A stretch of 64,000 nt of DNA from HGM04593 sp045588485 (GTDB lineage Bacteria > Bacteroidota > Bacteroidia > Bacteroidales > Bacteroidaceae). Location of the stretch: NCBI GenBank assembly GCA_045588485.1, contig JAZNEI010000039.1:1-64000 (forward strand), in the 5' to 3' direction. The notes under the pieces are model-generated. The model made no database searches. It was given only the letters and a program-made list of their open reading frames with translations, and was not told the DNA's origin. The first letter of the stretch is position 1. The number at the start of each line of letters is the position of its first letter. Below are positions 9,111 through 19,430 of the stretch, in pieces. The position numbers and the translations under genes are program-made.

Positions 9111-9542
9111 ATGGGAATTTTCCGTAACATTCACAACATACTTTACCGATATCCTGTATCGCTTATTACAATAGCAGTCATAATATATCTTACACTATTT
9201 TACAAATCGAACGACAAGGTCAGCACTTTTGAGCACCTCGATAAGATTGTTCATTTTACCATGTATGCCGGATTATGTTCTATACTTTGGTTCGAGTATC
9301 TGTGTTCGCATAAGAGACTGAACTACAAGAATATCACAGTTGGAGCAGTAGTACTGCCCATTCTCTTTAGCGGAGGATTGGAGATTGCCCAGTCGACAAT
9401 TACAAAAACAAGAAAGGGTGATATCTACGATTTTATCTTTAACTCCCTTGGAGTTATCTTTGCCATAGTATTCAGCCTGTATGTATCAAGGCCTATTATA
9501 AAAAAATACCATCTTTATAAGAAACACATAAAGGAGGAGTAA
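9111..9542 (+). CDS. VanZ-like membrane protein
   Basis: A 143-residue membrane protein with three to four predicted helices. The VanZ-type signature is present: a helix, then HLDKIVHFTMYAGL, then GGLEIAQS and a final GDIYDFIFNSLGVIFA segment (conserved acidic residues and the DxxxNxxG pattern). VanZ relatives are linked to teicoplanin resistance in enterococci, but most family members in Bacteroidetes have no known function. The ATG at 9111 is chosen because upstream codons lie between promoter and start and are not conserved. It stands alone, with 456 bp of non-coding sequence after it. Confidence 0.8.
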   Translation: MGIFRNIHNILYRYPVSLITIAVIIYLTLFYKSNDKVSTFEHLDKIVHFTMYAGLCSILWFEYLCSHKRLNYKNITVGAVVLPILFSGGLEIAQSTITKTRKGDIYDFIFNSLGVIFAIVFSLYVSRPIIKKYHLYKKHIKEE

Positions 9543-9967
9543 ATAAGTTCTATAAACAACAACTCACCTAAGATAATCTTTTCGGGAAGACATACGTGGT
9601 AATAGTTAGAATACAAAAAAACAAATATAAGAAATTATTACTGTCCGATAAAAATAGAATAATCCCCAAAAGTTCACTTTTACAACAAGCATACCCAGTC
9701 TGAGTATATTTCTAACAGGGATTGTTTTCTTTGCAATATAACTTTTGAGCACTCTTCATTAATAATTGAACCATAAGTCCATTGCCATCATAGTCAAACG
9801 TTCCATATAGCATACAAGCATCGGCAAGCAATGTTATGCATTAAGGATTTTTCTTGTAGTAAATGCTATTCCTCTACCATATTGTTTAATACGAGATTTT
9901 GACGCAAAATATTACTGCAGAGAATATTTATCCGTGGTTAAAGCACTTCAAATTGGAATATTTCGTT
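9543..9967. other. Intergenic stretch without gene
   Basis: About 425 bp of AT-rich sequence between the VanZ-like gene and the next promoter. No open frame with coding character, no tRNA, and no strong hairpin was found. Confidence 0.6.
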
Positions 9968-9975
9968 TAACTTTG
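9968..9975 (+). promoter_or_regulatory. Promoter -7 element for TPR regulator
   Basis: TAACTTTG followed by C, a perfect TAnnTTTG, 23 bp before the ATG; predicted leader about 17 nt. Confidence 0.6.
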
Positions 9976-9998
9976 CTAAAAACAAACTAATATTCTGT

Positions 9999-11708
9999 AT
10001 GAAGCATTTTTATTTTACCTTCCTTTTGGTAATTTGTTTGACTTCATGTAATAGTCACTCTGTTCATTGGGATACTCTGTCCCAAATTGAATCATATATA
10101 GAAGAGAACCCTGATAGTGCATTAGTTATATTAAAACAAATAGATCTTGCTGAATTATTAGGCAAAGAGGAAAGGGCTAGATATGCCCTACTGTATACAC
10201 AAGCAAAGGATAAAAACTATATAGATGAAACTGACTTATCGCTTATATGTGAAGCCCAAAAATATTACAAAGAATCGGATAATGTCAGGTATCGATTTTT
10301 ATCTTTATACTATTACGGCCGTGTCTTGTGCAACAATTCTGACTTTCATAAAGCAATAATCGCTTATACAGAAGCAGAAGCTCTTCTTGAAAAATTAGGT
10401 GATGAATATCTTTCAGGACTTTTGTATGTTCAAATTGGTAATATATACCGTATAACCCATGATTATGACAAATGTCTTGAGGCATACAAATCTGCATATA
10501 ATCATTTTTCCAAGGCAAAACTCGATTCTCATATGGCATATTCATTATTGGACATCGGTATAGCATATTGGAATCTTACCGACACAACCATTGCCGAGGA
10601 GTATTTCACGCAGTCGCTGATGATGGCAAAAGCACTAAATGATGAATATTTAGAGAGAATTTGTTACGAGAATCTTTTTGTTTTATATGATGAGATTGAC
10701 GAGAACGAGAAGTGCACGAATATAGCATTCGAGTTAAATGAAAAATTCAACAGCTCATTATTCTCTCCTGTATGTTTAGCTTCTATGGCTAGTTATAATG
10801 CCAAAATAGGAGATTATGAATCAATTGACAAATACCTTATAGAAGCGTGGAATGGAACACAAAATAAATCAGATTCGATAGCTCTGTATTTTCAATCTGC
10901 CAACATAATGAAAATTATAGGGAATACAGACAAGGCTTTAGACTATTTTGAGAAAGGCATTAATCTTCAGAATGAAGAACTGCGCTATGCTATGCAACAA
11001 CCAATAGTATCAATTCAAAAAGATTATTTCCAAAATCAAGCAGAATACAATTCGTATCGTTTAAAGAAAAACCTTTTAATTTATCTGTCATTATCTATTA
11101 TTGCATTATTGGTATTATTAATAGTTTTTATGCATATCAGGCATCGTTTTTTATTAAAAGATTTAGAAATCAGTAAATACATGGATTTTGCAGCTGATTT
11201 GCAAGTATCACTTCAAGACAAGGAAGCCAAACTAACTGAGATTTCTGAACACATATCAGCCAAAGAGGAGGCTCATTCATTACAAATTAATGAAATGTCG
11301 CGACATATAGCAGAACTATTCCGCAAGCAGTATGAACTTTTGGATAAATTAAGTAATACATATTATGAGACACATATATTTAACAAAGAGAAAGAAAGTA
11401 TATACGAACAGGTAAAATCGGAAATCAACAAATTTGCCAATGATAACAAATCAATGGCTAAACTAGAAAAGATTGTAAACACATATAAGAATAATGTAAT
11501 GTTTCTTGTTAGAGAAGAACTCCCCAATATATCTGAACGGGATATAAAATTACTATGCTATATATATGCAGGCTTTTCAGCAAAAAGTATAAGTATTTTC
11601 ATAGGCGAAACTACAGGGAATATCTTGACTAGAAAACATCGTTTACGTACTAAAATAGCACGGTTGAATACGCCAAGTATGCAAATAATGCTTCAAGAAA
11701 TGCCATAA
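9999..11708 (+). CDS. Membrane TPR protein with C-terminal LuxR-like helix-turn-helix
   Basis: A 569-residue protein of a type common in Bacteroidetes. The N-terminus is a lipoprotein-like signal (LLVICLTSC). Residues 25-340 are tetratricopeptide-like helical pairs (e.g. ALLYTQAKDK, SGLLYVQIGNIYR, AYSLLDIGIAYW). One membrane helix lies at about 363-382 (LIYLSLSIIALLVLLIVF). A coiled coil follows, then a C-terminal segment (NISERDIKLLCYIYAGFSAKS...GNILTRKHRLRTKI) resembling a LuxR-type DNA-binding domain. The layout suggests that an extracytoplasmic sensor controls transcription through the membrane. The next gene encodes a TonB-receptor-like outer membrane protein, a plausible target. If the Cys were truly lipidated, both the lipid anchor and the helix would hold it in the inner membrane. 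Confidence 0.78.
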   Translation: MKHFYFTFLLVICLTSCNSHSVHWDTLSQIESYIEENPDSALVILKQIDLAELLGKEERARYALLYTQAKDKNYIDETDLSLICEAQKYYKESDNVRYRFLSLYYYGRVLCNNSDFHKAIIAYTEAEALLEKLGDEYLSGLLYVQIGNIYRITHDYDKCLEAYKSAYNHFSKAKLDSHMAYSLLDIGIAYWNLTDTTIAEEYFTQSLMMAKALNDEYLERICYENLFVLYDEIDENEKCTNIAFELNEKFNSSLFSPVCLASMASYNAKIGDYESIDKYLIEAWNGTQNKSDSIALYFQSANIMKIIGNTDKALDYFEKGINLQNEELRYAMQQPIVSIQKDYFQNQAEYNSYRLKKNLLIYLSLSIIALLVLLIVFMHIRHRFLLKDLEISKYMDFAADLQVSLQDKEAKLTEISEHISAKEEAHSLQINEMSRHIAELFRKQYELLDKLSNTYYETHIFNKEKESIYEQVKSEINKFANDNKSMAKLEKIVNTYKNNVMFLVREELPNISERDIKLLCYIYAGFSAKSISIFIGETTGNILTRKHRLRTKIARLNTPSMQIMLQEMP

Positions 11709-11774
11709 TTTAATTTTTTGGTATTACAGCACCCTTTTTTATGAAAAAGTATTACATTGACAATCAATAACTTA

Positions 11775-11831
11775 CAAATAAATAAACAGGATGTAATATT
11801 TTAAAAATCTTACATCTTGTTTATTTATTTG
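11775..11831. repeat. 22-bp inverted repeat between regulator and outer membrane protein
   Basis: Arms 11775-11796 and 11810-11831 are complementary over 22 bp with one C/T difference (still a G-U pair in RNA), around a 13-base AT-rich loop. It may terminate the regulator transcript in both directions or serve as an operator for the outer membrane protein gene. The arms are AT-rich, and the right arm TTATTTATTT acts partly as a T-tract. Confidence 0.75.
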
Positions 11832-11965
11832 ATTCACAACATATTACGACTATCATGTGTAATACACATAATGAACAAAATCTATGCTGGATACAAATTT
11901 AACATATACTTTTATTTCGACAAATCCACAAAATCTATGTCTTATACTATTTCTATTTTAAAAAT

Positions 11966-14794
11966 ATGAAAACCCTTATGAAATCCCTTATTTGCAGTCT
12001 GCTTCTCTTGGCTTGTTTAATGGATGCGGATGTATGTTCTGCACAGAACGACTATACAGTCATAAAAGGATGTCTGGTCTCTTCCTATGATTCAATTCCT
12101 CTGAGAATGGGCAGTGTAGAAATGCTGAAAAGCAACGGAACGCATCTAAGCGACAACAAATGTTTCGATGACGGAAGTTTTCTTATTGTAGCATCCGTGC
12201 CAAAAGGAGAGTATATATTCCGTTTCAAAGCCCAAGAGCACGAAATGGTTGCCAAGAGGATTTTGTTGGACAAAGAGTATGATTTTGGTACAATTGTCTT
12301 GAAGGATAGTACAATACGCCTTCAAGCGGTTGTAATTGAAGGAAGGACTTCATTGCAGATTACCCGTGGCGACTCCGTTATCTATAACCCCGATGCACTT
12401 ACCCTCACACCTGATGCTACACTAAAGGACATCATAAGTCAGATACACGGTTTTTCGGTTGAGAATGACGAGCTGTATTGGCACGGAAAGCCTATAAGCC
12501 AAATCCTCCTCAACGGACAGGAATTCTTCGGCGAAAACAAAGCCATTGCACTCAATAATCTGCCGGCAGATGCTATTGAGAAAGTGAAAGTCTATGACAA
12601 GGCGAGTACATTTACCGAAAAGACAGGCGTTGAGGATGGTGAGAAGAAAACCGTTGTGGATGTGGAGTTGAAAGAGGAATTCCTTGCTCAGTGGATAGGT
12701 GATATTCACGCAGGTGGAGGTACAAAGGAACAATACGAACTTGGAGGCTTTGCCAGCCGTATCACCAAGAGAGACCGTATTTCTGTTTTGGGTGAGACAA
12801 CATCACGTCAGCTATCCACCGTTAACCTCAATAACGGAAACAGGGCAATGTATGGAATTGAAATAGGAAATCCACATACCCAACAGTACCTTGCAGAGTA
12901 CACATATACCAATGGTAAGAAAAGGGATGAGGCAGGATATTTCGATTTAAGGACAAATGTGGAATATTATGCAAAGACAAGGTATGACGATGAGGAGTTC
13001 CTTAACGAGACCTATCTCCCCGGTGAGCAGTCATCCATTTCCCTCTCTCACGATAACAGAAAGTTTGCCTCAAAGTCTGCCAAGTGGGATAATCGTCTGA
13101 AGTGGCAGATAACGGACAGACTGTATGCTGACATCATTCTGCAATATGCCTATTACGATATATTTGACCGTAAAAGTTCGGATAATGCCATTTTTTCATC
13201 TTCGCCGTTTGGGCAATATTCATCCATAAAGGATGTGTTGGGAAATATTGAAGATAACGGATTGAGTGGCATTGCAACAGCCGGCAATTACCGTTTGTCA
13301 AACAGCCGTTCTTTTGAAAATGTGTTCTACATATTTACATCGCTTATCAGGAAATTCGATAAGAAAGGTCGTAGTCTCTCTTTCTTCGGCTCTTTCACTC
13401 CGAAATTTGCGGATAGAGAAGGTCATTCGCTATCAGATATAAGATATTACAATATTGACAAGAATGCAGTGAACAGGCAGTATGTCGATGAAGAGAGAAA
13501 TAGATTTATGCTTGACGGCAAACTGCAATATACCGAGCCGCTGTTTGACGGCGCTACTCTTCTTGCCGTGTATCGTTATATGCACGAGAGGGATAAAGGG
13601 GAAATTCCTGTATATCAGCTCGACTCGTTGGGTGGTGTCTGGAGCGATCCGCTATATTCTTTCGGCTCAATTCCTGAAGGTGATTTGTTGCAACAAGCAA
13701 TGAATTGGCGCAACAGTGTCTTTTCTACAAAATCGGAGCAAAAGCACTCGGTTGAGTTCAAAATGAGTTATGCGAAAAACGGATGGAATCTTGCTGCAGG
13801 AGTGGTGCTTCATCCCGAGCGTACCGAGCTTGAATACCGCCGTGCGGATATTGATACAACGGTTGTACGCAACCTATTCTATGTTGCTCCTACACTTTAC
13901 GCAAAGAAGACATTCGGCAATTATAATGTTGATGTCAACTACAATGTGCAGGAACAATACCCCGACCTTATAAATATGCTCGATTATACCGATGATACCG
14001 ATCCTTTGAATGTCAGCCGTGGTAATCCCGACCTCAAGCCTACGCTAATGCATACGGCAGCAATGAATATGCGTTATTTTAATCCCGACAACGAATTTTC
14101 TCTATCGGGCAACATCAATTTTACAGCACAGAACCGTGCAATTAGCAGTGCTGTCCATTATGATGTGGAAACAGGTGTCCGCACAATCAAGCCACAGAAT
14201 GTAGATGGTAATCAAACAGTGCAATTACGCCTAAATAGTAACATAAAACTCGACAAGAGGGGTTACTTCACACTTGCACCACAGGGCAGTGTACGATACA
14301 ACCGTATGCATAGCCTGGTCAGTCTCGACAATATCTCGTCGCTTGAAAGTGCGACCAATGTCGTAAACAGTAATGTTTCCATTAAAGCTACCTACCGCAA
14401 GGATAAGACAAATATAAATCTGCAAGCAGGATATTCTTGGGAACAGTTGCAGAACTCAATACAGAGCAATATCAATGATACCCATTACAACATTTGGGTA
14501 GGTTCGTATCAACAGGTAGAACTGCCATTGCGTATTTTACTTATCTCGGATATCCGTGCCCAATGGTACCGAGGATATGAGTTTTCACAGATGAACTATT
14601 GCGACTATGTTTGGGATATAAGCCTCAAGCGCTCATTCCTAAAGAACGACAGATTGACCGCGACTCTTGAATGGTACGATGTGTTCAACAGCAAAAATAA
14701 TTCGCGTTACAGGATAAACGACTATTATATCAATTATTATAGGTATTATAAAATCAATTCATATATCATGTTGAATCTTAAATATAATTTATGA
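11966..14794 (+). CDS. TonB-receptor-like outer membrane beta-barrel protein
   Basis: A 942-residue exported protein: signal peptide (to about residue 27, VCSAQ), then a carboxypeptidase-regulatory-like beta-sandwich (about 30-115), then a plug-like region (RGDSVIYNPDALTLTPDATLKDIISQI, with ILLNGQEFFGENKAIALNNLPADAIEKVKVYD) and a long barrel rich in alternating aromatic residues. It belongs to the 'outer membrane beta-barrel family' relatives of TonB receptors; no SusD partner is next to it. The upstream membrane TPR/HTH gene is a likely regulator. Ligand unknown. It ends in an aromatic-rich barrel strand (YIMLNLKYNL), as expected for an outer membrane protein. Confidence 0.85.
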   Translation: MKTLMKSLICSLLLLACLMDADVCSAQNDYTVIKGCLVSSYDSIPLRMGSVEMLKSNGTHLSDNKCFDDGSFLIVASVPKGEYIFRFKAQEHEMVAKRILLDKEYDFGTIVLKDSTIRLQAVVIEGRTSLQITRGDSVIYNPDALTLTPDATLKDIISQIHGFSVENDELYWHGKPISQILLNGQEFFGENKAIALNNLPADAIEKVKVYDKASTFTEKTGVEDGEKKTVVDVELKEEFLAQWIGDIHAGGGTKEQYELGGFASRITKRDRISVLGETTSRQLSTVNLNNGNRAMYGIEIGNPHTQQYLAEYTYTNGKKRDEAGYFDLRTNVEYYAKTRYDDEEFLNETYLPGEQSSISLSHDNRKFASKSAKWDNRLKWQITDRLYADIILQYAYYDIFDRKSSDNAIFSSSPFGQYSSIKDVLGNIEDNGLSGIATAGNYRLSNSRSFENVFYIFTSLIRKFDKKGRSLSFFGSFTPKFADREGHSLSDIRYYNIDKNAVNRQYVDEERNRFMLDGKLQYTEPLFDGATLLAVYRYMHERDKGEIPVYQLDSLGGVWSDPLYSFGSIPEGDLLQQAMNWRNSVFSTKSEQKHSVEFKMSYAKNGWNLAAGVVLHPERTELEYRRADIDTTVVRNLFYVAPTLYAKKTFGNYNVDVNYNVQEQYPDLINMLDYTDDTDPLNVSRGNPDLKPTLMHTAAMNMRYFNPDNEFSLSGNINFTAQNRAISSAVHYDVETGVRTIKPQNVDGNQTVQLRLNSNIKLDKRGYFTLAPQGSVRYNRMHSLVSLDNISSLESATNVVNSNVSIKATYRKDKTNINLQAGYSWEQLQNSIQSNINDTHYNIWVGSYQQVELPLRILLISDIRAQWYRGYEFSQMNYCDYVWDISLKRSFLKNDRLTATLEWYDVFNSKNNSRYRINDYYINYYRYYKINSYIMLNLKYNL

Positions 14795-14886
14795 TATGAA
14801 GACAGTTTGAGCGAAGCGAGTTCCGCAGCACCCAAAAAACATCGTGAGCATTTTACGTTAAGATTTTCCGTGCGCAGAGCCTTTTG

Positions 14887-14914
14887 CCTACTTTTCGTCG
14901 ACACGAAAAGTAGG
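14887..14914. repeat. Perfect 12-bp inverted repeat
   Basis: Arms CCTACTTTTCGT and ACGAAAAGTAGG around CGAC. It lies in a short patch (14806-14914) whose base composition differs from its surroundings. No T-tract follows on either strand, so a plain terminator is unlikely; it resembles a dispersed palindromic repeat. Confidence 0.7.
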
Positions 14915-15001
14915 AGAAAATAACAATGAAAGGCTGAATTTAGCAAACAAGCCTAAATTAGAGACTGAAAAAGTTTTACCGGAAACCAATAATCCGAAAA
15001 T

Positions 15002-16003
15002 TTATCTATGAAATTTGCTCGGCTGTAAAATATCTTTCTGAGCAGTAACGTAGGGAAGGTATTTTACAAAAACAGGTATGCAAGTAAGGCATACAAATAT
15101 AGTAACAGCGGCAACAATATATGTACCACCATTATCAAGAGGGATGAATTGCATGACAACCAACTGAATGGGACGGTAGATAAGATGATGTATACATAAT
15201 GGGATAATGGAGTATCTGCCAAAGTATGAAACAATAGGTAATCTTTTTATCGCCTTGCACAGCATAAGCAAAGCAACTACGCTTGTTAACGGCAGGAATA
15301 TGAGTGCAAATGGATTGCCCGAAATTTCACGGTCGTGAAAAAAAAGTATCGGGTGCATACAACTATCAATTATGTATGCCACAATAAACAGAAACAGGGA
15401 TAATGGCAGATTATAGCGGTCGTAAGGCCCGGCAACGAGAATATCACTGCGCTTAAGAATATAGCCAAAATAGAAAAACGGCAGACAGACAAAAGCGGCA
15501 TCTACACAGCAAGGCAGCAAAATATTGTAGCTGTAGAGAATAAATCCGCAACAACCTATGAGAAGCACAGTAGCGGCACGCATCCACTCGCTCTTAATAT
15601 TCAAATGAATAGCACCGAAAAGAAGATTGTCCCAAAAGATTGCCAACAAGAACCATAGCGGACCATTAAAATATTGCACCTGCGTAAACACATCAAGAAC
15701 ACCTTTTGCGTCACTTACAATAAGTCCTGGGAAAAGAGCATTGAAAAGATAAAAAAGCAGGTAACTTGCAATATAGAAAAAAAGAAAAGGGATAAGAATC
15801 TTATTCGTTTTTCTAATGAGAAGATTGGTAAACCCTCCATAATCCTTAAAAAACAGCCCCGAGAGGGTGAGATAGAGAGGGGTGCGCATAGCAGAAATAC
15901 CCGGATAATCGACCGCTACTCCCGAGTGACCTATGATAATAAGCAGTATGCATATACCTTTTGCAAGGTCGATAAATTCTATACGTTTTTTTGTATCAAT
16001 CAT
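15002..16003 (-). CDS. Acyltransferase 3 family membrane protein
   Basis: A 333-residue polytopic protein with the acyltransferase-3 signature at the N-terminus (RIEFIDLAKGICILLIIIGHSG) and about ten hydrophobic segments. Family members O-acetylate or succinylate sugars of capsules, LPS or exported glycans, using the conserved His of the GH motif. No neighbouring glycan-synthesis genes indicate the acceptor. It is divergent from pheT. Confidence 0.82.
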   Translation of the reverse strand: MIDTKKRIEFIDLAKGICILLIIIGHSGVAVDYPGISAMRTPLYLTLSGLFFKDYGGFTNLLIRKTNKILIPFLFFYIASYLLFYLFNALFPGLIVSDAKGVLDVFTQVQYFNGPLWFLLAIFWDNLLFGAIHLNIKSEWMRAATVLLIGCCGFILYSYNILLPCCVDAAFVCLPFFYFGYILKRSDILVAGPYDRYNLPLSLFLFIVAYIIDSCMHPILFFHDREISGNPFALIFLPLTSVVALLMLCKAIKRLPIVSYFGRYSIIPLCIHHLIYRPIQLVVMQFIPLDNGGTYIVAAVTIFVCLTCIPVFVKYLPYVTAQKDILQPSKFHR

Positions 16004-16148
16004 TCCCTTATCCTATTCCAATGCAGCGAAATTAATAATAAAAATTCATATTGCGATAATATTTCGCATTTAGGCTTTATAGTTTGCAAAAAAAAATGTA
16101 ATTTCGCAAGTTGAAATAGAAAAAGCATAAAAAAGATATAATAACAAT

Positions 16149-18614
16149 ATGAATATATCCTACAATTGGCTCAAGGAGTATGTCGATTTTGATATGACTC
16201 CCGAGGAGGTTTCGGCGGCGCTGACCTCGATAGGTCTGGAGACAGACGGAGTAGAAGAGGTGCAGACTATAAAAGGCGGTCTCGAGGGTTTGGTTATTGG
16301 CGAGGTTCTTACCTGCATCGACCACCCCGACAGCGACCATCTGCATATTACAACAGTTAACTTGGGCGACGGCAATCCGGTACAGATTGTATGCGGTGCT
16401 CCTAATGTCGCCGCAGGACAGAAAGTCGTTGTTGCAACTATCGGTACAAAATTGTACGACGGCGATAACTGCTTTACGATAAAGAAAGGCAAAATTCGCG
16501 GTGCCGAGTCGCACGGTATGATTTGTGCCGAGGACGAGATTGGCATTGGAACAAGCCACGATGGAATAATAGTCCTACCCGATAGCGCTGTTCCCGGAAC
16601 ACCGGCAAAGGAGTACTACAATATAAAAAGCGAATATGTCATAGGCGTAGACATCACACCGAACCGTGCCGATGCCTGCTCGCATTATGGTGTTGCACGT
16701 GACCTTTATGCCTACACGATGCAAGCAAAGGGTAATAGCGCAATACACCGTCCCTCGACCGATGGCTTTAAGGTGGATAACAACGACCTAAACATTGACA
16801 TAGAGGTGCAGAACAGCGAGGCCTGTCTGCGTTATGCCGGTGTGACCGTAAAGGGTGTAACTGTAAAGGAGAGCCCCGAGTGGTTAAAGAATAAATTGCA
16901 GATTATCGGTCTGCGCCCCATAAATAATATTGTAGATATAACAAACTACATCCTGCACGCATACGGACAGCCTATGCACTGTTTCGATGCCGACAAGATT
17001 AAAGGCGGCAAGGTTGTAGTGCGCACAATGCCCGAGGGCACACCTTTTGTGACACTCGACGGCGAAGAGCGCAAACTATCTGAGCGCGACCTTATGATTT
17101 GTAATGCCGAGGAGCCTATGTGCATTGCAGGAGTATTCGGTGGACTCGACTCGGGAACAACCGAGGAGACAAAGAACGTATTCCTCGAGAGCGCATATTT
17201 CCATCCTACATGGGTGCGTAAGACAGCACGTCGTCACGGCTTGCAGACCGACTCATCGTTCCGTTTCGAGCGTGGTACCGACCCTAACTGTGTTATCTAT
17301 GCACTGAAACAGGCTGCAATGCTTATAAAAGAGCTTGCCGGTGGCGAGATTGCAATGGAGATTAAGGATATTTATCCCGCCCCTGTTGCCGATTTTTCTG
17401 TTGACATCGAGTACAAATATATCAACAACCTTATAGGTGCCGATATTGCTCCCGAGACAGTAAAGAGCATCGTCTCGTCGTTGGAAATGAAGATAACGGG
17501 CGAGACAGCTGAGGGACTTTCGCTTGCAGTTCCTCCTTACCGTGTGGATGTTCAGCGTCCCTGTGACGTAGTTGAGGATATATTGCGTATATACGGATAT
17601 AACAATGTAGAGATTAATACAACATTGCACTCATCCATTATAACAAAAGGTGCCGAGGACCGTTCGCACAAATTGCAGAATCTTGTTTCGGAGCAGCTGG
17701 TCGGTTGCGGATTCAACGAGATAATGAACAACTCACTTACCGCAGCTGCATATTATGACGAACTCGAGACGTACGCAAGCGTCAACCTTGTGCGTCTGAT
17801 GAACCCACTGAGTGCCGACCTTAACGTAATGCGTCAGACTCTGTTGTTCGGTGGTCTTGAGAGCATTCAACGCAACGTTAGCCGCAAATATAGCGACCTC
17901 TCGTTCTTCGAGTTCGGTAACTGCTACCGTTTCGATGCCGACAAACGTATCGAAGATAAAATTCTCAGCCCCTACAGCGAGGCCTATCATCTTGGATTAT
18001 GGATGACCGGAAACAGCATTGCTTCGTCGTGGATTGATGCAGGGCATCCCGTTACTGTTTACGATCTTAAAGCTATCGTCGAGCACCTGTTCGACCGTCT
18101 CGGCTTTAAGCCTGCAGCACGACTCATCAGCACGTTTACTAATGATATCTTTGCAGCAGGACTTCAGATTCAGGCACAAAGCAACAAGAAGGTAATTGCG
18201 CAGCTTGGTATTCTGCGTAAGAAAGTGATGAAACGTTTCGACCTTGAAAACGATGTATTCTTTGCCGATATCAACTGGAGCGAGTTGATGCGTGTAATAC
18301 GCAATGTCAAGGTAGGGTATAGCGAAATCAGCAAATATCCTGCTGTACACCGCGACCTTGCACTGCTCATCGATACCGATGTAACATTTGCACAGATTGA
18401 ACAGGTTGCACGTGAGAGCGAGAAGAAACTTTTGAAAGAGGTTGCACTTTTCGACGTGTACGAAGGTAAAAATCTGGAAGAGGGAAAGAAAAGCTATGCT
18501 GTTAGCTTTGTGCTTCAGGACGACAACCAGACTCTTAACGATAAGCAGATTGATAAGGTGATGGCTCGTCTTATGGAGAACTTCGAGAAACGTTTGGGTG
18601 CAAAGCAAAGATAA
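16149..18614 (+). CDS. pheT: Phenylalanyl-tRNA synthetase beta subunit
   Basis: An 821-residue protein, normal for bacterial PheT. Order: N-terminal YNWLKEYVDF, tRNA-binding (EMAP-like) domain about 40-155 with HPDSDHLHITTV and VCGAPNV, B3/B4 core (ITNYILHAYGQPMHCFD), B5 (RVDVQRPCDVVEDILRIYGYNNV) and the C-terminal anticodon-binding FDX-ACB domain (YPAVHRDLALLIDTDV). It charges tRNA-Phe together with PheS, whose gene is not adjacent, as is usual in Bacteroidetes. It is followed 41 bp later by yebC. Confidence 0.98.
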   Translation: MNISYNWLKEYVDFDMTPEEVSAALTSIGLETDGVEEVQTIKGGLEGLVIGEVLTCIDHPDSDHLHITTVNLGDGNPVQIVCGAPNVAAGQKVVVATIGTKLYDGDNCFTIKKGKIRGAESHGMICAEDEIGIGTSHDGIIVLPDSAVPGTPAKEYYNIKSEYVIGVDITPNRADACSHYGVARDLYAYTMQAKGNSAIHRPSTDGFKVDNNDLNIDIEVQNSEACLRYAGVTVKGVTVKESPEWLKNKLQIIGLRPINNIVDITNYILHAYGQPMHCFDADKIKGGKVVVRTMPEGTPFVTLDGEERKLSERDLMICNAEEPMCIAGVFGGLDSGTTEETKNVFLESAYFHPTWVRKTARRHGLQTDSSFRFERGTDPNCVIYALKQAAMLIKELAGGEIAMEIKDIYPAPVADFSVDIEYKYINNLIGADIAPETVKSIVSSLEMKITGETAEGLSLAVPPYRVDVQRPCDVVEDILRIYGYNNVEINTTLHSSIITKGAEDRSHKLQNLVSEQLVGCGFNEIMNNSLTAAAYYDELETYASVNLVRLMNPLSADLNVMRQTLLFGGLESIQRNVSRKYSDLSFFEFGNCYRFDADKRIEDKILSPYSEAYHLGLWMTGNSIASSWIDAGHPVTVYDLKAIVEHLFDRLGFKPAARLISTFTNDIFAAGLQIQAQSNKKVIAQLGILRKKVMKRFDLENDVFFADINWSELMRVIRNVKVGYSEISKYPAVHRDLALLIDTDVTFAQIEQVARESEKKLLKEVALFDVYEGKNLEEGKKSYAVSFVLQDDNQTLNDKQIDKVMARLMENFEKRLGAKQR

Positions 18615-18655
18615 ACAACGTCTAAAGATTTTAAATTTAATAATAAGAATATACT

Positions 18656-19378
18656 ATGGGTAGAGCATTTGAATACCGCAAAGCAGCGAAACTGAAAAGA
18701 TGGGGCAATATGGCCCGCACATTTACACGTATCGGAAAGCAGATTGCCATTGCTGTAAAGGCAGGTGGTCCCGACCCCGATTCAAACTCGCACCTTAGAG
18801 CTATCATCGCCAATGCAAAGCGCGAGAATATGCCCAAGGATAACATCGAGCGTGCGATAAAGAACGCAATGGGTAAGGACCAGAAAGACTATAAGGAGGT
18901 AACATACGAGGGATACGGTCCCTTTGGTATCGCCATCTTCGTAGATGCTGCAACCGATAACACCACACGTACCGTTGCCAATGTACGTGCAGCCTTCAAC
19001 AAGCACGGTGGTTCATTGGGTACATCGGGCAGCCTCGACTTTATGTTCACACACAAGAGCGTCTTTACATTTACAAAGAAAGATGGCCTTGATATGGACG
19101 AACTGATACTTGAGCTTATCGACTATGGCGTTGAGGACGAGTATGATGAGGAAGAGAACGAGATCACAATATACGGTGACCCCAAATCTTTTGGTGCTAT
19201 TCAGAAATGGCTCGAGGAGCAAGGTTACGAGATTACCGGCAGTGAGTTTACACGTATCCCCAACGACCTTAAGGATGTTACAGACGAGCAGCGTGCAACA
19301 ATCGACAAGATTGTAGAGCGTCTCGAGGAGGATGACGATGTTCAGAATGTATATACCAATATGCGTCCTCAGGAATAA
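18656..19378 (+). CDS. yebC: YebC/PmpR family protein
   Basis: A 240-residue YebC-family protein: MGRAFEYRKAAKLKRWGNMARTF at the N-terminus (Bacteroidetes variant of the family's GHSKW start), then PDPDSN, ERAIKNAMGK, YEGYGPFGIAIFVDAATDN and GSLGTSGSLDFMF. The family has been described as transcriptional regulators and, more recently, as factors that relieve ribosome stalling; which applies here is not known. It is co-oriented with pheT and followed by a strong terminator. Confidence 0.96.
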   Translation: MGRAFEYRKAAKLKRWGNMARTFTRIGKQIAIAVKAGGPDPDSNSHLRAIIANAKRENMPKDNIERAIKNAMGKDQKDYKEVTYEGYGPFGIAIFVDAATDNTTRTVANVRAAFNKHGGSLGTSGSLDFMFTHKSVFTFTKKDGLDMDELILELIDYGVEDEYDEEENEITIYGDPKSFGAIQKWLEEQGYEITGSEFTRIPNDLKDVTDEQRATIDKIVERLEEDDDVQNVYTNMRPQE

Positions 19379-19397
19379 GAATATTATCCAATAGAAT

Positions 19398-19429
19398 AAA
19401 AGTGAGAGCCTAACAAGACTCTCACTTTT
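19398..19429. terminator. Bidirectional terminator between yebC and DUF4251 gene
   Basis: Arms AAAAGTGAGAG / CTCTCACTTTT with a 10-base loop, T-rich on both strands. It sits between the yebC stop and the TAA that closes the in-frame extension of the DUF4251 gene. Confidence 0.9.
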
Positions 19430-19430
19430 A

